Of a stretch of DNA of 36,200 nucleotides, positions 6,577 to 14,800 are shown in pieces. This stretch comes from an uncultured Prevotellaceae bacterium (GTDB lineage Bacteria > Bacteroidota > Bacteroidia > Bacteroidales > Bacteroidaceae), in assembly GCA_902792685.1 (NCBI GenBank), contig CADBAP010000012.1:1-36200 (forward strand), read 5' to 3'. How positions within the stretch are numbered: position 1 is the stretch's first letter; each line of letters starts with the position of its first letter. Under the pieces are notes generated by a model. That model was not told the DNA's origin. It searched no databases and saw only the letters and a program-made list of their open reading frames with translations. A program made the position numbers and the translations under genes.

Positions 6577-8769
6577 TTATTTTAGTTCCTGTTCGAAGAA
6601 CTGGGCGATTTGCCGCAGCAGATGGGTGCGGGTGTTACCGCCGTAGATGCTGTGGTTACGGTTTGTATAGAGATTTTCCTTGAAATCTTTATCTGCCTGC
6701 ACCAATGTTTCCACATATTCATACGTATTTTGCGGATGAACATTGTCATCTGCCGTGCCGTGACAAATCAACAAGGCACCATGTAACTGCTCGGCACGCT
6801 GGATAGGGTTCACGGCATATCCGTCCGGATTCTCCTGAGGGGTACGCATGTATCGTTCTGTATAGATGCTATCATAGTATTTCCAGTTTGTCGGGGGAGC
6901 CACCGCTACACCTGCACGGAAGACCGGTCGCCCTTCGCTCATCGACATCAGCGTATTGAAACCTCCGAAACTCCATCCCCAGATACCAATACGATCCGCA
7001 TCAACATATGGTTGACTGCCCAGCCATAGCGCCGTTTCCACCTGATCTTTCGATTCCAAATCTCCCAGACGCAGATAGGTACACTTTTCGAATGCGCTGC
7101 CGCGACCACCGGTGCCGCGACCATCTACACAGACAACGATGAAGCCGCGTTGGGTAAGGTAGGCATCATACAGTCCACCGTTTCCCATCGAACCGATACT
7201 CCAAGAATCCATCACCTGCTGGTTGCCGGGACCACCATACTGATACATGATGACCGGGTATTTTTGATGGGCATCGAAGTCGATGGGTTTCATCATCCAT
7301 CCGTTGAGTGTTTGTCCTTCACCCGTTGTAAACTGGAAGAACTCCTTCTGGGGTATGCCTGCTGAAACAAATTTCTCTTTCACCTCCTGATTATCGATGA
7401 TGGTACGCAGTGTTTTACCGGACTGTTGGCAAACCGTATAAACGTATGGTGTCTGGCGGTCGCTCCAGGTATTGACAAAATAAACATAATCGCCAGAGAA
7501 AACAGCATTGTTCCATCCCTTACGAGGCGTCAACAACATTTTGTAGCCATTCTTATCCACCTGGTACACCTCTCTGTTCATTGGTGTTGGAGATGCCGAC
7601 TGGAAATAGATATTCCCCGTATTCTCATCCAACCCATATACAGTCGTCACATCATAGTCGCCTTGTTCCACCTGTTGGATTAGCTTGCCATTGAAATCAT
7701 AGAGATAGAGGTGCATATAGCCATCACGGTCGCTGGGCAGGAGAATCGTATTCTTCCCCACGATGATATTCTCCATCGCTTCTTCTTTCACATAGCAATC
7801 GCTCTTTTCTTCGATGAGCAACTTGCATTCACCTGTAGAAGGTGTTGCTGAATAGAGGCGTAGACAGTCCTGATGCCGGTTCATGGTGTAGAGTACGATC
7901 CGGTCCGGCTGCTGCGTCGTTTTGATTCGTGGAATATAGCCGTCTGCATCCAATGGAAGATTATACTTTCTGGTCGTCCCACTTTTGAGTTCATAGCTCC
8001 AAGCTGATACGACCGCGTTGTCCTGTCCTGCCTTCGGATATTTATAAGCATACTCACCGGGATAGTCTGCATACTCGTCGTATGACGGATGATCACCCTT
8101 GAACATCTGCAAGGCATAAGTCTTGACATGAGTTTCGTCATAGCGTATCCAACTCAATGTGTTACCGTCGGCACCCCATGCCATCGCATTATTGAAAGAG
8201 AATTCCTCTTCGTTGACCCAGTCAGGAATGCCGTTGATTACCTTGTTGAATACACCGTCTAATGTAACCTGCTGTTCTGTCTGTCCGTCGGTGACAAAGA
8301 TATTATTGGCACGGACAAAAGCAATGTGCTGTCCGTCGGGAGAGAATGTCGGCACCTGCTGCGGACCGTTCGGAGAGAGAGGTGTCAGGCTTTTCTCCTT
8401 CACCTTATAGATATAGTACTCCGCCGTAAACGAATGTCGATAGATACGTTCTGTCTTCGTTTGTATCAGCAGCGTCTGTCCGTCGGCCGACATTTCATAG
8501 TCGTCGAAGTCCTCTATCTGCTCACCCACCTGGTCCATGTCGAACAAGACACCAGTTCTCTTCCCTGTTTTGAAAGAGTATTTCTCGATTTTACGACCGT
8601 CCTGACTGATCTGTGCATATTCGTTTGTACCTGTTATCGGGTTGATGCCCGATACCCTTTCAGCACGGAAAGCACTCCCTGTCACGTCTGTTATCGTCAG
8701 TGGTTCGCCTGCCTGTATTGTCAGCAAGCCCATCACCCAACAAGCTGTAAGTATCATTAATCGTTTCAT
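6577..8769 (-). CDS. dipeptidyl-peptidase IV (S9 family), exported
   Basis: This 730-residue exopeptidase removes Xaa-Pro or Xaa-Ala dipeptides from peptide N-termini, part of periplasmic peptide utilisation. It has a signal peptide, a beta-propeller and a C-terminal alpha/beta-hydrolase domain. The triad reads Ser600 in G-W-S-F-G-G, Asp674 in G-T-A-D-D-N and His706 in R-N-H-S, with the same Asp-His spacing as human DPP4. The substrate N-terminus-binding Glu pair is present in D-W-V-N-E-E-E, which favours DPP-IV over general prolyl oligopeptidases. The ATG at 8769 lies inside the symmetric promoter element 8767-8812, so the mRNA may be leaderless. Confidence 0.93.
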   Translation of the reverse strand: MKRLMILTACWVMGLLTIQAGEPLTITDVTGSAFRAERVSGINPITGTNEYAQISQDGRKIEKYSFKTGKRTGVLFDMDQVGEQIEDFDDYEMSADGQTLLIQTKTERIYRHSFTAEYYIYKVKEKSLTPLSPNGPQQVPTFSPDGQHIAFVRANNIFVTDGQTEQQVTLDGVFNKVINGIPDWVNEEEFSFNNAMAWGADGNTLSWIRYDETHVKTYALQMFKGDHPSYDEYADYPGEYAYKYPKAGQDNAVVSAWSYELKSGTTRKYNLPLDADGYIPRIKTTQQPDRIVLYTMNRHQDCLRLYSATPSTGECKLLIEEKSDCYVKEEAMENIIVGKNTILLPSDRDGYMHLYLYDFNGKLIQQVEQGDYDVTTVYGLDENTGNIYFQSASPTPMNREVYQVDKNGYKMLLTPRKGWNNAVFSGDYVYFVNTWSDRQTPYVYTVCQQSGKTLRTIIDNQEVKEKFVSAGIPQKEFFQFTTGEGQTLNGWMMKPIDFDAHQKYPVIMYQYGGPGNQQVMDSWSIGSMGNGGLYDAYLTQRGFIVVCVDGRGTGGRGSAFEKCTYLRLGDLESKDQVETALWLGSQPYVDADRIGIWGWSFGGFNTLMSMSEGRPVFRAGVAVAPPTNWKYYDSIYTERYMRTPQENPDGYAVNPIQRAEQLHGALLICHGTADDNVHPQNTYEYVETLVQADKDFKENLYTNRNHSIYGGNTRTHLLRQIAQFFEQELK

Positions 8770-8812
8770 CGTTTGCAAAGGTAGGATTTTTTTTCTACCT
8801 TTGCAAACGATG
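8767..8812. promoter_or_regulatory. perfectly symmetric, interdigitated divergent promoters
   Basis: CATCGTTTGCAAAGGTAG (8767-8784), a 10-nt spacer and CTACCTTTGCAAACGATG (8795-8812) are perfect inverted 18-mers. The plus-strand promoter is TTTG (8772-8775), N20, TACCTTTG (8796-8803). The minus-strand promoter is its mirror: TTTG (8804-8807), N20, TACCTTTG (8776-8783). The last three bases of each arm are the start codons of yhcC (8810) and DPP-IV (8769). Each -7 box ends 6 nt before its ATG, so transcription should begin at or near the start codon. Confidence 0.9.
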
Positions 8813-9745
8813 GAGCAATTTTATAACGACTTCGGCACGTGGATACGCAGGCGCTACCCTTTCCGGCTGCAGAAAATCTCTGTGGATGCGGGGTTTTCCT
8901 GTCCCAACCGTGACGGACGAATTGGTACTGGCGGTTGTATCTATTGTGACAACCGGACGTTTAACCCCGCATACTGCAACAAGGAGAAGAGCATCACACA
9001 ACAGTTGGAAGACGGCAAGGCATTTTTCTCCCGCAAATATCCCACGATGAAATACCTGGCTTATTTCCAAGCCTATACAAATACATACGCCCCAACCGAG
9101 CAGCTGATGCGGATGTATCGTGAAGCGCTTGCCGTAAAAGATGTTGTCGGACTGGTCATCGGCACCCGTCCCGACTGTGTCAGTGAGGAACTCCTGGATG
9201 CATTGGCTAACCTTCAACATCCATCACCCACCACCCAACACCCATCACCTTTTCTTCTCATAGAATACGGTATTGAGTCTGCCAATGATGAGACGCTACG
9301 ACGCATCCATCGCGGACATGATTTCGACTGTGTCAGACGTGCTGTTGAAGCGACTACCAAAAGAGGTATCCTCACGGGAGGCCATATCATCTTAGGTCTT
9401 CCGGGTGAGGATGCGGAAGAAAGCATCCGACAGGCACCACTCATATCATCGTTGCCTTTGGATATTCTGAAAATCCACCAGATGCAGATTATCCGCGGCA
9501 CCCAGTTGGCACAGCTATATCAGGAGCAGCCTTTTCATGTGTATCGTGTGGAAGAATACCTGGATCTCATCACAGAATATATCCAATGGCTACGTCCTGA
9601 CTTGGTGCTGGAAAGGTTTGTCAGCCAATCGCCGGCAAACCTGCTTATCGCACCAAAATGGGGACTCAAAAACTATGAGTTTACCCATCGGCTTGAAAAA
9701 CACCTAAAACAAATGGGTGCTTATCAAGGAAAGAAAGCGCTATAG
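8810..9745 (+). CDS. radical SAM protein, YhcC/TIGR01212 family
   Basis: The 311-residue length fits YhcC-type radical SAM proteins, whose reaction is not established to my knowledge. The N-terminal region has the family cysteines C-P-N-R-D-G-R near residue 30 and the cluster C-I-Y-C about 15 residues on, which with the upstream Cys bind the 4Fe-4S cluster. I-H-R-G-H-D-F and H-I-I-L-G-L-P-G-E are further family motifs. The ATG at 8810 is chosen because the promoter -7 box lies 6 nt upstream and the protein then aligns from its first residue. Residues about 137-148 (Q-H-P-S-P-T-T-Q-H-P-S-P) look like a short repeat insertion. The stop overlaps that of gldB in CTATAG. Confidence 0.88.
   Translation: MEQFYNDFGTWIRRRYPFRLQKISVDAGFSCPNRDGRIGTGGCIYCDNRTFNPAYCNKEKSITQQLEDGKAFFSRKYPTMKYLAYFQAYTNTYAPTEQLMRMYREALAVKDVVGLVIGTRPDCVSEELLDALANLQHPSPTTQHPSPFLLIEYGIESANDETLRRIHRGHDFDCVRRAVEATTKRGILTGGHIILGLPGEDAEESIRQAPLISSLPLDILKIHQMQIIRGTQLAQLYQEQPFHVYRVEEYLDLITEYIQWLRPDLVLERFVSQSPANLLIAPKWGLKNYEFTHRLEKHLKQMGAYQGKKAL
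9219..9250. repeat. CCATCACCCA-type repeat inside yhcC
   Basis: CATCCATCACCC, ACCACCCAAC and ACCCATCACC follow each other and encode the Pro/His-rich stretch HPSPTTQHPSP. The reverse complement of nearly the same word occurs at 32285-32310, at the start of the cyclo-ligase gene. Confidence 0.65.
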
Positions 9746-10543
9746 TTTGAAACCTGAGAAATCTGCCATTTTCAATAGTTCGTCATACGACACATGACGA
9801 CCCGACTTCATGAAACGGTCAACAGCCATCACATATTTCGAACGGAACACCTGTCGGCCCAAAGCCTGATTAACCACCCATTGGATTTTGCCCATGTGGA
9901 GGTCTCGCTCCAACTGTGGACGACTTTCAAAATCCTTCAACGGATACTGACTGACCAGATAGAAGCTCAGGGCATCAGGAAGAATCATCTCGCGTGTCAT
10001 CTGCGTACACTGAGCATCAGAGTAATACTCCTGATAGAGCGGATAATCCTTACCCATATATTTGTCCAATGAGATACCCAACGACTGATTGCCGATGATT
10101 ACACTCTGATCCAAGGCAGAGATCTGTGCGTATATCTCAGGTATCTCCATATCTGGCAGCCACTTCTTCAACCTTGTGAAAGCATTGTTGAAGTCTTTGT
10201 CCAAATCATCGATATTGGCATATTCCGACTCCACATCCGACAAGAGCGTTTGCAATTTCGGGTCTTGATACAGTTTGAGGAATTTGGAATGAATCTCCGG
10301 GTCTTTTACTGATCCCAGTCGGAGGATATCCTCAAACAGCATACGCGTCTCCATCGGATATTCCATATTCATCTCCTGTAAAGCCGAGAAATCAGCCGTT
10401 GTCAGATAACGGTATTCCAGTCGGTCGAAGCGACGAACCTCTATGAGGGGCGACTGTCCATCGTCCTCATTCGGTCTGAGCTTGAATTCACAAGCCACAC
10501 ACACGAGCAACACCAATAATAATATGCCGTATATCTTTTTCAA
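9740..10543 (-). CDS. gldB: GldB-like lipoprotein
   Basis: The protein has 267 residues with a lipoprotein signal and lipidated Cys18 (V-C-V-A-C). The body matches the GldB family known from gliding motility and type IX secretion of Flavobacterium, but it is also widespread in non-gliding Bacteroidales, where its job is unclear. The start is a TTG at 10543: the consensus promoter at 10573-10604 lies inside the longer ATG-initiated frame, and the only ATG between promoter and signal peptide is in another frame and stops after six codons. Its stop codon shares CTATAG with yhcC, so the two genes converge with no gap. No other gld genes are nearby. Confidence 0.8.
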   Translation of the reverse strand: MKKIYGILLLVLLVCVACEFKLRPNEDDGQSPLIEVRRFDRLEYRYLTTADFSALQEMNMEYPMETRMLFEDILRLGSVKDPEIHSKFLKLYQDPKLQTLLSDVESEYANIDDLDKDFNNAFTRLKKWLPDMEIPEIYAQISALDQSVIIGNQSLGISLDKYMGKDYPLYQEYYSDAQCTQMTREMILPDALSFYLVSQYPLKDFESRPQLERDLHMGKIQWVVNQALGRQVFRSKYVMAVDRFMKSGRHVSYDELLKMADFSGFKL

Positions 10544-10572
10544 AGCGTCTGCTGATTCATCTATATCGGTTG

Positions 10573-10604
10573 CAAAAGTAATTAAAAGCATTTAAAAAAC
10601 CAAA
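10573..10604 (-). promoter_or_regulatory. promoter of gldB
   Basis: Minus strand TTTG (10601-10604), a 20-nt spacer and TACTTTTG (10573-10580). It excludes the upstream ATG at 10591 as translation start and supports the TTG at 10543, leaving a leader of about 23 nt. Confidence 0.85.
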
Positions 10605-10693
10605 CAATTCGCTAAAAAAGTTAAAAATAAGGCTCAAAAAGTGTATTTTAACTTTAATTTGTTGAAAATTTAGTTCTTTTCAGAACCTATTAT

Positions 10694-10749
10694 ACCATAA
10701 TATGGTTTGCTTTATCATATTTTTCTTAACTTTGCCAATAAGTTGGCAA
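10694..10749 (+). promoter_or_regulatory. promoter and operator-like palindromes of the DUF4861 gene
   Basis: TAACTTTG (10727-10734) is a -7 box; TTTG (10706-10709) is 17 nt upstream, a short spacing. The palindrome ACCAT-aat-ATGGT (10694-10706) abuts the -33 box, and TTGCCAA-taag-TTGGCAA (10732-10749) covers the predicted start site. Both could be repressor or activator sites. The rest of the gap, 10605-10690, is plain AT-rich sequence. Confidence 0.55.
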
Positions 10750-10783
10750 TAACCAAACAAGCTGTTATAGATATTGAACGATT

Positions 10784-12028
10784 ATGAATACAAGAAACCT
10801 CTTCCTTTCATTTTTCTTATTATGCGTGGGAATCAGCAGTGCGCAGACCACTTTTGAGGTGGAAGTGAAAAACCCAATCGCACAGAACAGGACTGATGTA
10901 CCGGTTGTGATTCCCATTGACGACAGTCAGTCCTATACGATGGCAAAGGTAACCATCGACGGTGTGGAGATTCCTTCACAGCTTGATGACCTGAACAGAG
11001 ATGGACACAATGATGAATTGTGTTTCGTTACAGACCTGAAAAAGAAAGAAAAAAAAGTCTTTCAGGTTGTTCTCAACAGTCATGACGACCCGTGTTACTA
11101 TCAGCCCCGTACCTTTGCTGAGTTGATGTTGCGCAACCCAAAGGTAAAGGTGAAGAATCAGCAGGATATCTACCTGCAGGAGATCAGCGTAACACCAGAC
11201 ACGCAAGATCCCTACCATTTGGTTCATCATCATGGTATCGCCTTTGAAAGTGAACTGATTGCCATCAGGGTGTATTTTGACAAGCGTCAGACACTGGACC
11301 TTTATGGAAAATTCCAAAAACGCCTGGAACTGAAAGAGACACAGTTCTATACTCTGGACGAACAGAAGGCGCAGGGATACGGTGACGATGTACTGTGGGT
11401 AGGCAACACCTTTGGTCTGGGTGCTTTCCGAGGATGGGACGGCACACAGCCCACGATGATTGACGATGTGCTTGTACGTGCTCAGCGCATCATCGCTACC
11501 GGTCCTGTCCGTACCATCGTGGAGGTCGAAGACCGCGGATGGAGGTATCAAGCCGATGAACCTCGTCTGAACATGACCATCCGCTATACCCTCTATGCCG
11601 GTCACCGTGATGTGGATGTAGATGTGCTGTTCAACAAGGACATGACAGGAAAACTGTTTTCTACTGGCCTTATCAACGTCAAAGACTCCAAAGAGTTCAG
11701 CGACAAAGACGGTCTGCGCGGTCTTTGGGGAACCGACTTCCCTGCCGGAGCGAAAGACTCGATTGCCCATCCCCGTGAGACCGTCGGCATGGGCATCTAT
11801 ATACCCAAGCAGATACGGGTAAGTGAGGAGCCTGCCAACAAAGACAACTATGCATTTGTTGTCAAGCCAGCAGGAAACCATTTACATTATAACTTGGTGT
11901 ATGGCAGTGCCAACGAGACCTTTGGCTACCACAACGACAAAGAGTGGTTCCAGTTCTTGAAGGAATGGCGGAAAGAACTTGAGGCGCCGGTGGTTGTGGG
12001 GAAACTTTTTGAAGGAGAGAAGGAGTAA
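10784..12028 (+). CDS. exported DUF4861 protein
   Basis: This 414-residue protein has a signal peptide (about 1-21, ending S-S-A-Q-T). The body fits the DUF4861 family of Bacteroidota, all-beta proteins often encoded with pectin and uronic-acid utilisation genes; I do not know a settled activity. The N-terminal part reads F-E-V-E-V-K-N-P and V-P-V-V-I-P, typical of the family. It stands alone, with its own promoter and two palindromes upstream, suggesting specific regulation. The glucuronate isomerase gene 12 kb away would suit a uronate diet, but that link is inference. It converges with the glycosyltransferase gene, 19 nt apart. Confidence 0.75.
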   Translation: MNTRNLFLSFFLLCVGISSAQTTFEVEVKNPIAQNRTDVPVVIPIDDSQSYTMAKVTIDGVEIPSQLDDLNRDGHNDELCFVTDLKKKEKKVFQVVLNSHDDPCYYQPRTFAELMLRNPKVKVKNQQDIYLQEISVTPDTQDPYHLVHHHGIAFESELIAIRVYFDKRQTLDLYGKFQKRLELKETQFYTLDEQKAQGYGDDVLWVGNTFGLGAFRGWDGTQPTMIDDVLVRAQRIIATGPVRTIVEVEDRGWRYQADEPRLNMTIRYTLYAGHRDVDVDVLFNKDMTGKLFSTGLINVKDSKEFSDKDGLRGLWGTDFPAGAKDSIAHPRETVGMGIYIPKQIRVSEEPANKDNYAFVVKPAGNHLHYNLVYGSANETFGYHNDKEWFQFLKEWRKELEAPVVVGKLFEGEKE

Positions 12029-12047
12029 GGAGAGAAGGAGCAAGAAA

Positions 12048-13067
12048 CTAAAGTTGGGAATAAGATTTCCGTCCTTTCGCATAATAGTGCCAAAGGATTG
12101 CATACGGTTTACGTTCAGGCATCGAGTGATGGTCAGTCCTTGATGCCTGAATCTTTTTACGGTCCTCATCAAACTCATGACGCCATCGTTTGAATGCATG
12201 TCGTGCACGGAAGATTGCCTTGAAATCACCTACATGCCCCTTCATCAGCAGCGTCTGGAAAGCGGCGAGATAATCCAGCCACCAACGGACACACATCACC
12301 GGACGGAGATCTTCTTCTGGCAGATTCTTATATAACATCGTCAGGTTATTGCGGAAATTCAGGAAGGTCTTGCGAGGATTGTTTTTCGGAAGCGTTCCCC
12401 CACCGACATGATAAACCTGACTGTCTGGAAGGACATAAATCTTACGTCCACGGATATTCAGCCGCCAGCACAGATCAATCTCCTCATTATGTGCGAAGAA
12501 ACGACCGTCCAAAGCCCCGGCCTCCCAATAGTCGCTCCGACGAATCATCAGACAAGCCCCGGTTGCCCACAAGATTTCCGTAGGCTGATCATACTGTCCC
12601 ATATCTTTCTCTACGGTATCGAAGATACGTCCACGACAGAACGGATAACCATAACGGTCGAGGTATCCCCCACTCGCTCCCGCATATTCAAAACTGTCTT
12701 TGTCGGCTACAGACAGCAGCTTCGGCTGACAGGCGGCCACTTCCGGATGGTTGTCCATAAACTCCAACAGAGGTTGCAACCAATGGTGCGTTACCTCCAC
12801 ATCAGAGTTCAACAACAGATAGTATTCAGCATCAATTTGTGCCAAAGCCTTGTTATATCCTTCTGCGAATCCCCAGTTTTGTTCCAAGCATATCAGACGA
12901 ACTTCAGGATAATGGTTTTTGAGCCACTCTACGGAGTCATCGCTCGACGCATTATCTGCCACATAGACCGTCGCATCGTCACGGGAGTAGTTGACAACAG
13001 ACGACAGATACTGCTCCATCATCTTCCGACCGTTCCAATTTAATATCACAATTGCCAGTTTCTCCAT
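12048..13067 (-). CDS. family 2 glycosyltransferase
   Basis: A 339-residue GT-A fold enzyme that transfers a sugar from a nucleotide donor, probably to a cell-surface glycan or lipid. Visible motifs are V-I-L-N-W-N-G at the start, D-N-A-S-S-D-D-S (nucleotide binding), L-L-N-S-D-V-E-V (metal-binding acidic motif), a G-A-S-G-G-Y-L-D-R-Y-G segment and E-E-I-D-L-C-W-R (ED motif with catalytic Asp). The pattern matches rhamnosyltransferase-like WbbL proteins. The ATG at 13067 (MEKLAIVILNW) is preferred; another lies four codons upstream. It follows mtaB on the same strand after 63 nt containing a GC-rich element, so cotranscription is possible. Donor and acceptor are not readable. Confidence 0.88.
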   Translation of the reverse strand: MEKLAIVILNWNGRKMMEQYLSSVVNYSRDDATVYVADNASSDDSVEWLKNHYPEVRLICLEQNWGFAEGYNKALAQIDAEYYLLLNSDVEVTHHWLQPLLEFMDNHPEVAACQPKLLSVADKDSFEYAGASGGYLDRYGYPFCRGRIFDTVEKDMGQYDQPTEILWATGACLMIRRSDYWEAGALDGRFFAHNEEIDLCWRLNIRGRKIYVLPDSQVYHVGGGTLPKNNPRKTFLNFRNNLTMLYKNLPEEDLRPVMCVRWWLDYLAAFQTLLMKGHVGDFKAIFRARHAFKRWRHEFDEDRKKIQASRTDHHSMPERKPYAILWHYYAKGRKSYSQL

Positions 13068-13092
13068 GCGCGCGTACATTATTATATATTTA

Positions 13093-13134
13093 AAGACCTT
13101 CTCCCAGCCTCTCCCTGTTTAGGGAGAGGATTAT
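13093..13134. repeat. GC-rich hairpin element, copy 4
   Basis: CCTTCTCCCAGCCT is followed by the stem CCTCTCCCT-gttt-AGGGAGAGG, between mtaB and the glycosyltransferase gene. The hairpin reaches to the mtaB stop codon. Confidence 0.75.
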
Positions 13135-14594
13135 ATAGATTTGCCTCTATCTACTCGTAAGGCTGATTTGTCGTGGTTGAAACCACCCAAACGAACCCGT
13201 ATCAACTGATTATCATATTCTTCCCGTGCTTCAGCAGGCGAGAGTTCCACACGGATATAGTTTTTCGTGAAACCATGCATCGCCTTCCCACGAGGCGCCT
13301 TTTCGAACAGGACTTCCGCTTCCTCACCGATATGAGCAGCGTAGAAAGCCTGCGTCTTCTCGTCGGAAAGGGCAAGCAAACGCTTGGAACGTTCTTTCTT
13401 TTCCTGATCGCTGACCACATACGGAATCTTCAGCGCAGCCGTTCCCGGTCGTTCAGAATATGGGAAGACATGCAATTGGGTGATGTCAAGCCCCTTCAGA
13501 AATTCATAACACGCTTCAAAATATGCTGGTTGTTCACCACGAGTGCCCACCATCACATCGACTCCGATAAAAGCATCAGGCATTTTTTCCTTGATGCGTT
13601 GTATCTTATGGGCAAACAATGCTGTATCATACCGGCGGTGCATCAGTTTCAGCACCTCATCACTACCGCTCTGCAACGGGATATGGAAATGCGGCATGAA
13701 CGCACGGGAGTGCGCACAGTAGTCTATCAGTTCATCAGACAGCAAGTTGGGTTCCAGACTGCTGATACGGAACCGTTGGATGCCCTCCACCTGATCGAGT
13801 GCCTTCACCAAATCCAGAAACGACTCACCGGTTGTCCGACCGAAATCACCAATGTTGACACCCGTCAGCACGATTTCCTGTCCCCCTTCCTGTGCCGCCT
13901 GTTCTGCCTGTGCCACCAACGAAGCGATGCTGGGATTGCGGGAGAAGCCGCGAGCGTATGGTATCGTGCAATAGGTACAGAAATAGTCGCAGCCATCCTG
14001 CACTTTCAAGAAGTAGCGCGTGCGGTTACCACGAGAACATGAAGGAGCAAACGATTTGATATCCTTGGTCTTGACGGTATGGACTGTTGGTCGTTTGGGA
14101 GATTGGTCGTTTGGTCGTTTGGTCGTTTGGTCGTTTGGGAGATTGATCGTTTGGTCGTTTGGTCGTTTAGGACTCTCTCCCTTTGGGAGGGTCGGGGTGG
14201 GGTCATCGTTTGATCGTTTGGGAGATTCCGAAAAACTTTCACTTAAGAATTGGATCAGATTGGCCTTCTCGTTGCTGCCCAGCACTAAGTCAACACCTTC
14301 TATTTTTCCAATCTTCTCACCTTCTAACTGGGCATAACAGCCTGTTACCACCACGAAAGCCCCCGGATGTTGGCGTATCATCCGGTGGATTGCCTGCCGA
14401 CATTTATGATCTGCTACCTCCGTTACCGAACAGGTATTGATCAGACAGATGTCTGCCCGCTCACCTTTCTCAGCCGTTTGCACGCCCATTTCCTGCAACA
14501 TCCGCGCAAAAGTGGATGTTTCAGAGAAATTCAGCTTGCAACCCAGCGTCTCATAAGCCGCTTTCTTGCCTTGAAAAGCAGATGTATCAATCAT
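13131..14594 (-). CDS. mtaB: tRNA t6A37 methylthiotransferase MtaB, with a repeat-derived insertion
   Basis: This radical SAM enzyme adds a methylthio group to t6A37 of ANN-decoding tRNAs. The MTTase N-terminal domain carries Cys19 (L-G-C-K-L-N), Cys55 and Cys86 for one Fe-S cluster, and the radical SAM motif is Cys202-x3-Cys206-x2-Cys209 (CDYFCTYC). L-G-C-K-L-N is typical of MtaB rather than MiaB or RimO. A TRAM-like region is at the C-terminus. At 487 residues it is about 45-50 longer than I expect. The excess is residues about 123-172, rich in P-N-D-Q-T-K-R and encoded by tandem repeats plus a GC-rich hairpin element. The frame stays open, and the insertion sits between the two catalytic domains. 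Confidence 0.92.
   Translation of the reverse strand: MIDTSAFQGKKAAYETLGCKLNFSETSTFARMLQEMGVQTAEKGERADICLINTCSVTEVADHKCRQAIHRMIRQHPGAFVVVTGCYAQLEGEKIGKIEGVDLVLGSNEKANLIQFLSESFSESPKRSNDDPTPTLPKGESPKRPNDQTINLPNDQTTKRPNDQSPKRPTVHTVKTKDIKSFAPSCSRGNRTRYFLKVQDGCDYFCTYCTIPYARGFSRNPSIASLVAQAEQAAQEGGQEIVLTGVNIGDFGRTTGESFLDLVKALDQVEGIQRFRISSLEPNLLSDELIDYCAHSRAFMPHFHIPLQSGSDEVLKLMHRRYDTALFAHKIQRIKEKMPDAFIGVDVMVGTRGEQPAYFEACYEFLKGLDITQLHVFPYSERPGTAALKIPYVVSDQEKKERSKRLLALSDEKTQAFYAAHIGEEAEVLFEKAPRGKAMHGFTKNYIRVELSPAEAREEYDNQLIRVRLGGFNHDKSALRVDRGKSI
14090..14232. repeat. in-frame repeat insertion in mtaB
   Basis: The plus strand shows at least nine copies of TCGTTTGG, mostly spaced by 8 bp, interrupted by the GC-rich element CTCCC-ttt-GGGAG plus GTCGGGGTGGGG (about 14175-14202). 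On the coding strand this gives the peptide words PNDQ, TKRPND and PTPTLPKGE. It is GC-rich element copy 5. Confidence 0.9.
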
Positions 14595-14624
14595 ACCTTA
14601 TTTATATATACGATAACGATGATG

Positions 14625-14632
14625 CAAAGGTA
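14625..14632 (-). promoter_or_regulatory. -7 box of mtaB
   Basis: Minus strand TACCTTTG, about 30 nt ahead of the ATG at 14594. No clear TTTG at the expected distance. Confidence 0.5.
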
Positions 14633-14731
14633 ATAAAAAGAAAAGAAACCTGTATGTCAAGAAGATGCTTTTTTAGGGTTTTTTGATGCTTTGTGTGGGC
14701 GCACAAAAACTTTAACATTCATTCACAATTC

Positions 14732-14750
14732 ACAAATAGTTGATTATCAA
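14732..14750 (+). repeat. 19-bp inverted repeat, left copy
   Basis: ACAAATAGTTGATTATCAA is repeated as its exact reverse complement at 15348-15366. The pair encloses the small lipoprotein gene and the 22-bp array. The rest of 14633-14800 is AT-rich with A- and T-runs and no gene. Confidence 0.85.
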
Positions 14751-14800
14751 TAGCTTACAAAAAAGTTACAAAATCACCCTAAAAAAAACTCTAAAAAAAG

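Noticed and set aside
8810-9745. YhcC as the missing radical SAM partner of the PqqD unit
   Set aside because: It belongs to a stand-alone family without a SPASM or RRE domain and is separated by the oppositely oriented DPP-IV gene.
14020-14337. 105-codon plus-strand frame with a W-S-F-G-R-L-V-V-like repeat
   Set aside because: It is the reverse-strand reading of the TCGTTTGG repeat inside mtaB.
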